DNA of 9,455 bases, from positions 1-9,455 of the forward strand of contig DRAO01000431.1 of assembly GCA_011041825.1 (NCBI GenBank), written 5' to 3'. Source of the DNA: Chloroflexota bacterium (lineage in GTDB: Bacteria; Chloroflexota; Anaerolineae; SpSt-600). The notes under the pieces are model-generated. The model was not told the DNA's origin. It did not search any database and saw only the letters and a program-made list of their open reading frames with translations. The translations under genes were made by a program, and so were the position numbers. Below are positions 5,813-9,455 of the stretch, piece after piece (position 1 is the stretch's first letter; every line of letters begins with the position of its first letter).

Positions 5813-7348
5813 TTACTTATACCCCTTCAGGCTGATGCCATCCACGTTGAAGTCCACCTCACGCCTGGCGGTTCCCCACTTCTTCCACAGGCGGATGAAA
5901 ATGGTGATGCGCTCAGAAGGAGCTTTGAACGAGGTCACGTAATCGCTGAAGCCACCGGGGGAGAGGCGTGGGTAGACATCGTACCAGGGCACATCCACCC
6001 AGTTGGTGACGGCCTTCCAATCGGTGCCGCCGGCAGGGTCATAACCCCATTGCACCTGGTAGCTGTAGGGGTCTTCCAGACCAGCGATAACCGGGTCGCC
6101 TTCCACAGCCCGGATGATCCCGTGGAAGGAAAGCTCATAGGTGGCACCGGGGGTCAGGCCCTCCACTGTCTGGAAGATGCCCGCATAGCGGTCGGGGTCG
6201 GAAGCGCCACGGCAGAAGGTGTTGATTTCGATTAACTGGGAGTGGTCACCATCCCAAACCACGGGGGTCCAGGTGTCATCGTACCAGCCATAGGTGGCGT
6301 TGCCGCCGTTATCGAATTTCTGCCAGCCTAACCCGACACCGTCGGCGCTAAAGCCCCCTTCAAAGCTGCCGTTGGTGATGAACTCCACCCAATCCCCCAC
6401 GTGGACCGCTTTTTGAACGGAGGCGATGGAGCCTCCTGCATCAACGGCTTCAGCCTTGAGGAGATGGTCGCCGGTTGTAGCAGGGGTCCAACTGAATTCC
6501 CTCTCCATCGAGAGGGGGCCGACGGAGTGGGTGGCTTCACCGATAAGGGTGCCGTTATCATAGAACCTGAGGGCAAGGATGCCCACGTTGTTTGTCGCCG
6601 TCACCTTTACCGAGTAAGTCTGCCCCACGGCTGGGTAGTCAGGCACTTCCATCGCTATGGAGGGAGCCATCATATCGGAAGGGGCTGGCCCGACTAAGCT
6701 GATGCCATCCAAGTTCACGTCAATTTCCCGGCTGGGGGTGCCCCACTTCTTCCAGACACGGATGAAGATGGTAACCTGAGAGGAGGGAGCCACGAACTGG
6801 GTTGTGTACTCAAGCATAGGCCCGGGGGAAAGGCGAGGGTAAACTTCATTCCAGGGGAGTTCGACCCAGTTGGTCACGGCCTTCCAATCGGTGCCGCCGG
6901 TGGGGTCATAGCCCCATTGTACTCGGTAGCTGTAGGGGTCTTCCAGACCGGTGATAACCGGATCACCTTCCCGAGCTCTTATCATCCCCCGGATTTTCAG
7001 TTCATAGGTAGCCCCAGGCACCAGGGCTACGGTCTGATAGATGCCCGCATAGCGGTCGGGGTCAGAAGCGCCACGGCAGAAAGTGTTGATTTCGATCAGT
7101 TGGGAGTGGTCACCATCCCAAACCACAGGGTCCCAGGTGTCATCGTACCAGCCATAGGTAGCATTGCCGCCGTTGTCAAATTTCTGCCAGCCTAACCCAA
7201 CACCGTCAGGGCCAAAACCTTCCTCGAAGCTGCCGTTGGTAATCCTTTCGGAAGTCGTGTTAGCGAAGGGGAAAGCTGGCAGGAGGATAAAAGTTGCACC
7301 TACAAGGGCTGCGATTAACGCAGCTATTGCGAAGATACGCCATCTCAT
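5813..7348 (-). CDS. Secreted protein with two near-identical galactose-binding-like domains around an Ig-like domain
   Basis: This exported protein of 511 residues has no recognisable enzyme domain. Residues 1-29 form a signal peptide (MRWR, hydrophobic core, then PFA as possible cleavage site). Two copies of a domain of about 185 residues follow, at 36-220 and 324-509. Each opens with ITNGSFE and closes with a variant of DGISLxG, the pattern of CBM4/9-like or galactose-binding-like jelly rolls; the carbohydrate role is an inference. By hand alignment the copies share about 80% of residues, highest in FDNGGNATYGWYDDTW, VVWDGDHSQLIEINTFCRG and WGYDPxGGTDWKAVTNW. Between them, at about 228-317, lies an Ig-like domain of the Big_7 type (WTPATTGDHLLKAEAVDAGG). 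Each repeat has a single cysteine (Cys91, Cys379), the only two in the protein. The ATG 7346-7348 is fixed by a perfect AAGGAGGT at 6-nt spacing. It is first in a unit with the propeller gene and probably acts with it at the cell surface. Confidence 0.9.
   Translation of the reverse strand: MRWRIFAIAALIAALVGATFILLPAFPFANTTSERITNGSFEEGFGPDGVGLGWQKFDNGGNATYGWYDDTWDPVVWDGDHSQLIEINTFCRGASDPDRYAGIYQTVALVPGATYELKIRGMIRAREGDPVITGLEDPYSYRVQWGYDPTGGTDWKAVTNWVELPWNEVYPRLSPGPMLEYTTQFVAPSSQVTIFIRVWKKWGTPSREIDVNLDGISLVGPAPSDMMAPSIAMEVPDYPAVGQTYSVKVTATNNVGILALRFYDNGTLIGEATHSVGPLSMEREFSWTPATTGDHLLKAEAVDAGGSIASVQKAVHVGDWVEFITNGSFEGGFSADGVGLGWQKFDNGGNATYGWYDDTWTPVVWDGDHSQLIEINTFCRGASDPDRYAGIFQTVEGLTPGATYELSFHGIIRAVEGDPVIAGLEDPYSYQVQWGYDPAGGTDWKAVTNWVDVPWYDVYPRLSPGGFSDYVTSFKAPSERITIFIRLWKKWGTARREVDFNVDGISLKGYK
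5822..6379 (-). repeat. Second copy of the duplicated domain (C-terminal)
   Basis: This encodes residues 324-509 of the secreted protein. It is a direct repeat of 6689-7243 and differs from it by one inserted codon near the end of the first third. In the stretch about 6180-6379 against 7040-7243 I count roughly 22 base differences in 200, so about 89% DNA identity, mostly at third codon positions. Confidence 0.93.
6689..7243 (-). repeat. First copy of the duplicated domain (N-terminal)
   Basis: This encodes residues 36-220 of the secreted protein and is the direct-repeat partner of 5822-6379. The two copies are separated by about 310 bp that encode the Ig-like domain. The two copies end most differently at their C-terminal quarter (residues around 176-220 and 464-509). 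Confidence 0.93.
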
Positions 7349-7354
7349 AACTGG

Positions 7355-7376
7355 ACCTCCTTCCTTTTACAAGGAG
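7355..7376 (-). promoter_or_regulatory. Perfect Shine-Dalgarno with an adjacent complementary anti-Shine-Dalgarno segment
   Basis: On the minus strand AAGGAGGT (7355-7362) is a full match to the 16S anti-Shine-Dalgarno and stands 6 nt from the ATG of the secreted protein. Just upstream, CTCCTT (7371-7376) can pair over 6 bp with AAGGAG of this site, leaving an 8-nt loop. A competing 5-bp hairpin, TCCTT-GTAA-AAGGA, has a GNRA-type GUAA tetraloop and would leave the Shine-Dalgarno mostly free. The pairing is seen in the sequence; a switching role is inferred. Confidence 0.5.
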
Positions 7377-7381
7377 CACTT

Positions 7382-7456
7382 TTGCCTGGGGGAGAGCAGG
7401 GGGAATCACCTTTTGGCCCTTGCTTAACCAGCGCTCCAGCCCCCCTACCCAGGCAA
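7382..7456 (-). other. Long-range stem in the 5' leader of the secreted-protein gene
   Basis: TTGCCTGGG (7382-7390) is a perfect 9-bp inverted match to 7448-7456. Inside it AGGGGG (7398-7403) pairs with CCCCCT (7441-7446), giving 15 G/C-rich pairs interrupted by a 7/1-nt internal loop, with a 37-nt apical loop. It lies in the roughly 160-nt leader between the predicted start near 7509 and the ATG. No uridine run follows it on the minus strand, so it does not look like an attenuator terminator. It matches no riboswitch I can name. Confidence 0.45.
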
Positions 7457-7515
7457 GCTTTGTCTTTCCCAACCTTTAGCTGAACGCTTCCTAAAACCAG
7501 GGGTTACTCATCAAC

Positions 7516-7544
7516 ATTATAGCACAAAATTGGTCAGATTACAA
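7516..7544 (-). promoter_or_regulatory. Extended -10 promoter for the secreted-protein/propeller unit
   Basis: On the minus strand TTGTAA (7539-7544, four of six -35 bases) and a perfect TATAAT (7516-7521) lie 17 nt apart, with TGC directly before the -10 (TGn extension). Predicted transcription starts near 7509, leaving a leader of about 160 nt, unusually long compared with the other units here. Confidence 0.82.
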
Positions 7545-7549
7545 TGGAG

Positions 7550-7566
7550 GGGGCGAGTTTAGCCCC
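7550..7566. promoter_or_regulatory. GC dyad between the two divergent promoters (possible operator)
   Basis: GGGGC (7550-7554) and GCCCC (7562-7566) form a 5-bp inverted repeat around GAGTTTA. It lies between the two outward-facing -35 boxes, a place where a regulator could act on both genes. It is short, so chance is a serious alternative. The TTTTT at 7571-7575 is separated from it by GGAG and no plus-strand gene precedes it, so a terminator is unlikely. Confidence 0.25.
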
Positions 7567-7598
7567 GGAGTTTTTCAACACTCTTGCGAAACCTGCGC

Positions 7599-7627
7599 TT
7601 GCTTCTTGAGGGAAAAAATGCTATACT
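7599..7627 (+). promoter_or_regulatory. Extended -10 promoter for amrS
   Basis: TATACT (7622-7627, five of six -10 bases) is preceded by TGC, an extended -10. TTGCTT (7599-7604, three of six) is at 17-nt spacing, a weak -35 that the extension could compensate. Transcription would begin near 7634, giving a leader of only about 17 nt that consists almost entirely of the Shine-Dalgarno. Confidence 0.72.
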
Positions 7628-7650
7628 CCCAAAAAAAGGGGAGGGAATAG

Positions 7651-8664
7651 ATGAAGGAGGCCAGGCTTTACGAGAAGCTCGGCAATGGGAAGGTACAATG
7701 CTTCCTTTGCTCCCATCGTTGCCGGATTGACGAGGGGAAGAGGGGGATTTGCGGAGTGCGGGAGAATCAGGGAGGGACATTGTACACCTTGGTCTACGGG
7801 AAAGCCATCTCCCAGGCGGTGGACCCGGTGGAGAAGAAGCCGCTTTTCCACTTTTACCCCGGCACCTCCGCTTTCTCCATAGCTACTGTGGGATGCAACT
7901 TCCGCTGTGATTTCTGCCAGAACTGGGAAATCTCCCAGATGCCCAGAAACGAAGGCCGTATAGCGGGCGGGTACGTCAGCCCCGAAGCTATCGTCAAGGC
8001 TGCCAAGCGATACGGCTCCCGCAGCATAGCTTATACCTACACTGAACCAACCATCTTCTATGAATACACCTACGACATTGCAGTGCTGGCCCATAAGGAA
8101 GGCATTGCCAACGTATATGTCACCAATGGTTATATGACCCCCGAGATGCTTGAGGAATTCCAGCCCTACCTTGATGCGGCAAATGTAGACCTCAAGGCGG
8201 GTAAGGATGAGTTTTACCGCAAATACTGTGGAGCACGCCTCCAGCCTGTCCTCGAAAGCCTGAAGAAGATGAAGGAAATGGGCATATGGGTGGAGGTTAC
8301 AACCCTCGTGATCCCCGGGTTAAACGATTCCGATGAGGAACTCCGCTTCATAGCTGATTTCATAAGCCAGGAACTGGGTCCTGAGACGCCCTGGCATGTG
8401 AGCCGCTTCCACCCCCATTACAAGATGTACGACCGCCCCCCTACGCCGGTTTCGACCCTCCATCGGGCCAGGGAGATAGGGCTTAAGGCGGGCCTTCGTT
8501 ACGTCTATGAAGGCAACGTGCCTGGCAGCGAGGGTGAGAACACCTATTGCTATAATTGCGGCAAACTCCTCATCCGCAGGTTTGGCTTTGAGATATTGGA
8601 GTACAGGGTCAAAGAAGGCAAATGTTACAATTGTGGGGCCCCTATTGACGGGGTGGGGCTCTGA
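7651..8664 (+). CDS. amrS: AmmeMemoRadiSam system radical SAM enzyme AmrS
   Basis: This radical SAM enzyme of 337 residues is expected in the cytoplasm. The 4Fe-4S-binding CxxxCxxC motif is CNFRCDFC at residues 82-89, followed by QNWEIS. The family pattern is complete: an N-terminal cysteine cluster (Cys17, Cys20, Cys24, Cys34) in CFLCSHRC and RGICGVR, the block YTYTEPTIFYEY (130-141), NVDLKAG, the HPHY near 255, and a C-terminal pair of CxxC motifs (Cys301/304 and Cys326/329), probably a metal-binding knuckle. Older annotation calls such proteins pyruvate formate-lyase activating enzyme-like, but no glycyl-radical enzyme is near and the extra cysteine clusters point to AmrS. The trio AmrS, AMMECR1 and Memo is conserved across archaea and many bacteria, and the reaction of AmrS is not settled to my knowledge. 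AMMECR1 and Memo genes are absent from this window. The ATG has AGGGGAGGG 5 nt upstream. The bicupin gene follows after 21 nt and is probably co-transcribed. Confidence 0.94.
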   Translation: MKEARLYEKLGNGKVQCFLCSHRCRIDEGKRGICGVRENQGGTLYTLVYGKAISQAVDPVEKKPLFHFYPGTSAFSIATVGCNFRCDFCQNWEISQMPRNEGRIAGGYVSPEAIVKAAKRYGSRSIAYTYTEPTIFYEYTYDIAVLAHKEGIANVYVTNGYMTPEMLEEFQPYLDAANVDLKAGKDEFYRKYCGARLQPVLESLKKMKEMGIWVEVTTLVIPGLNDSDEELRFIADFISQELGPETPWHVSRFHPHYKMYDRPPTPVSTLHRAREIGLKAGLRYVYEGNVPGSEGENTYCYNCGKLLIRRFGFEILEYRVKEGKCYNCGAPIDGVGL

Positions 8665-8685
8665 GACCAGGAGGCAGAGGGTACA

Positions 8686-9375
8686 GTGTATAAGGTGAAC
8701 ATCAGTCAGCAGGGGGCTAGGCTTACTAAACCCTTCACAATGATAGAGCTGGCTTACATAGAAGATTTCGCCGTCTCCATCTACCTCTGTCACGGAACCC
8801 TGGCCTGGCATAAGCACCTGGACCAGGATGAACTCTTCCTGGTTCACTCCGGCGTTATAACCTTGGATACCGAGATGGGGAGCCTAAACCTCCAGGCCGG
8901 GGAGTTGGCCGTGGTGCCGAAGGGGGTGGTACACCGCTCATCCTCGTTAATCCGCTCGGAAGTGCTTCTCTTCAGCCCTCGCTTCCTCCCTGATCGCAAG
9001 AATGGTGATAGGCGTATAGTGGCTTCCCAGGGCTCCCTCTCCAAAACGAGCCTCTATGAACTGGGAAGCACCTTATCCAAGCCCTACCACTCGGTGGCTG
9101 TAGCAGAGGTGGAGGATTTCATCCTCAACGTGATGCTGTGTGATGGGACAAGCATATGGTATGAAAAGCCTGCACGCCCCTTGCTGTTCATAGTTATGGA
9201 AGGGCTCATCAAACTGGAAGTAGGTCCCGAGAGCCTCCTTATGGAAAGAGCCGATTTAACGCTAATCCCGAGCAATTACATATACCGTATCCACGCTCCC
9301 AGGCGTACCCTTGCTCTGGTCTTTCACAAACGTGAATGCAGGCGTTGTGGCCCTCCAATCGGAGAGCATCCCTAG
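8686..9375 (+). CDS. Bicupin protein with one intact metal site and one degenerate cupin
   Basis: This soluble protein of 229 residues contains two tandem cupin barrels and no signal peptide. The first (about 14-100) has the full motif GTLAWHKHLDQDELFLVHSG: His42, His44 and Glu49 in motif 1 and His83 in motif 2 (PKGVVH), the usual ligands for a divalent metal. The second (about 131-215) is clearly a copy, since LTKPF..EDFAV..YLCHGTLAW aligns with LSKPY..EDFIL..MLCDGTSIW, but the ligands are replaced by Tyr159, Lys161, Leu166 and Tyr200. Such proteins may be isomerases, dioxygenases or small-molecule sensors; I cannot assign one. A CRRC at 218-221 near the C-terminus is an extra feature. The start is GTG (8686-8688), with AGGAGG 11 nt upstream and GAGG 5 nt upstream; an in-frame GTG at 8695 is the alternative. 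It lies 21 nt behind amrS, so a link with that system is likely but unproven. Confidence 0.85.
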   Translation: MYKVNISQQGARLTKPFTMIELAYIEDFAVSIYLCHGTLAWHKHLDQDELFLVHSGVITLDTEMGSLNLQAGELAVVPKGVVHRSSSLIRSEVLLFSPRFLPDRKNGDRRIVASQGSLSKTSLYELGSTLSKPYHSVAVAEVEDFILNVMLCDGTSIWYEKPARPLLFIVMEGLIKLEVGPESLLMERADLTLIPSNYIYRIHAPRRTLALVFHKRECRRCGPPIGEHP

Positions 9376-9455
9376 TTCCCGGGCGCCTTTCTGCCCCTGT
9401 GGGGTGACATTACCAACCAGGATTAAATGCAATGCTATCCCTCTGGTAGCACCCC
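9376..9455. other. Right edge, no recognisable gene
   Basis: The last 80 nt follow the bicupin stop. They contain a short perfect hairpin CCCCTGTGGGG (9394-9404) and a CCCGGG palindrome, but no T-run, so I do not call a terminator. A minus-strand frame is open to the window edge but runs antisense into the bicupin gene, and nothing in it looks like a known protein. Confidence 0.5.

Larger units (their letters stand above)
7349..7650. other. Divergent intergenic region between the secreted-protein gene and amrS
   Basis: These 302 nt hold no gene. Reading from the left they contain the Shine-Dalgarno and a long leader of the minus-strand gene with two possible RNA structures, then its promoter (7516-7544), a small GC dyad (7550-7566), then the plus-strand promoter of amrS (7599-7627) and its Shine-Dalgarno AGGGGAGGG (7637-7645, 5 nt before the ATG). 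The two -35 boxes face away from each other across about 55 nt. Confidence 0.85.

Noticed and set aside
7260..7472. Small minus-strand frame of 70 codons across the leader and signal peptide of the secreted protein
   Set aside because: It is in a different frame from the real gene, covers its promoter-proximal leader and has no credible Shine-Dalgarno or motif.
7651..8664. Pyruvate formate-lyase activating enzyme as the identity of the radical SAM gene
   Set aside because: No glycyl-radical enzyme gene is nearby, and the N-terminal CxxC-rich cluster plus the C-terminal CxxC pair fit AmrS.
9376..9455. A minus-strand reading frame open at the right edge as the end of another gene
   Set aside because: It runs antisense through the end of the bicupin gene, which has clear homology on the plus strand, and shows no family motif.

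Overview
The window looks like chromosomal DNA of a free-living bacterium. It has sigma-70-type promoters, purine-rich Shine-Dalgarno sites, tightly packed genes and a peptidoglycan-associated VanW protein. The gene mix (membrane-anchored PD40 propeller, VanW protein with a C-terminal G5-like tail, AmrS radical SAM enzyme, stand-alone phosphoribosyltransferase) would suit a Chloroflexota lineage or a thermophilic Gram-positive-type lineage. That placement is an inference from family content and is not certain. I see no rRNA, tRNA, CRISPR array, transposase or phage gene.

Layout. Seven genes lie on the minus strand, read from right to left. The first transcription unit starts at a promoter near 7516-7544. 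It encodes a secreted protein made of two near-identical carbohydrate-binding-like domains flanking an Ig-like domain (5813-7348), then, 5 nt later, a membrane-anchored Ig + six-bladed PD40/TolB-like propeller protein (4599-5807). A second, very strong-looking promoter (4566-4594) heads a compact set: thpR (RNA 2',3'-cyclic phosphodiesterase), a TIGR00725/LOG-like protein overlapping it by 4 nt, a phosphoribosyltransferase 10 nt further on, and a VanW-family envelope protein after a 73-nt gap. The last gene, a 3-hydroxybutyryl-CoA dehydrogenase (24-872), is about 100 nt beyond VanW and has its own candidate promoter.

Two genes lie on the plus strand, divergent from the secreted-protein unit across a 302-nt intergenic region: amrS (7651-8664), the radical SAM member of the AmmeMemoRadiSam trio, and, 21 nt later, a bicupin (8686-9375) whose second cupin has lost all four metal ligands. 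The last 80 nt hold no recognisable gene.

How they may work together. The two secreted/anchored proteins probably form one cell-surface unit; each contains exactly two cysteines, placed so that a disulfide is plausible. The thpR-LOG-phosphoribosyltransferase set could handle RNA ends and nucleotides or bases. AmrS and the bicupin form a small two-gene unit without AMMECR1 or Memo in view, and this is the pairing most worth pursuing. All four promoter candidates carry a TGn extension directly before the -10 box and a 17-nt spacer.
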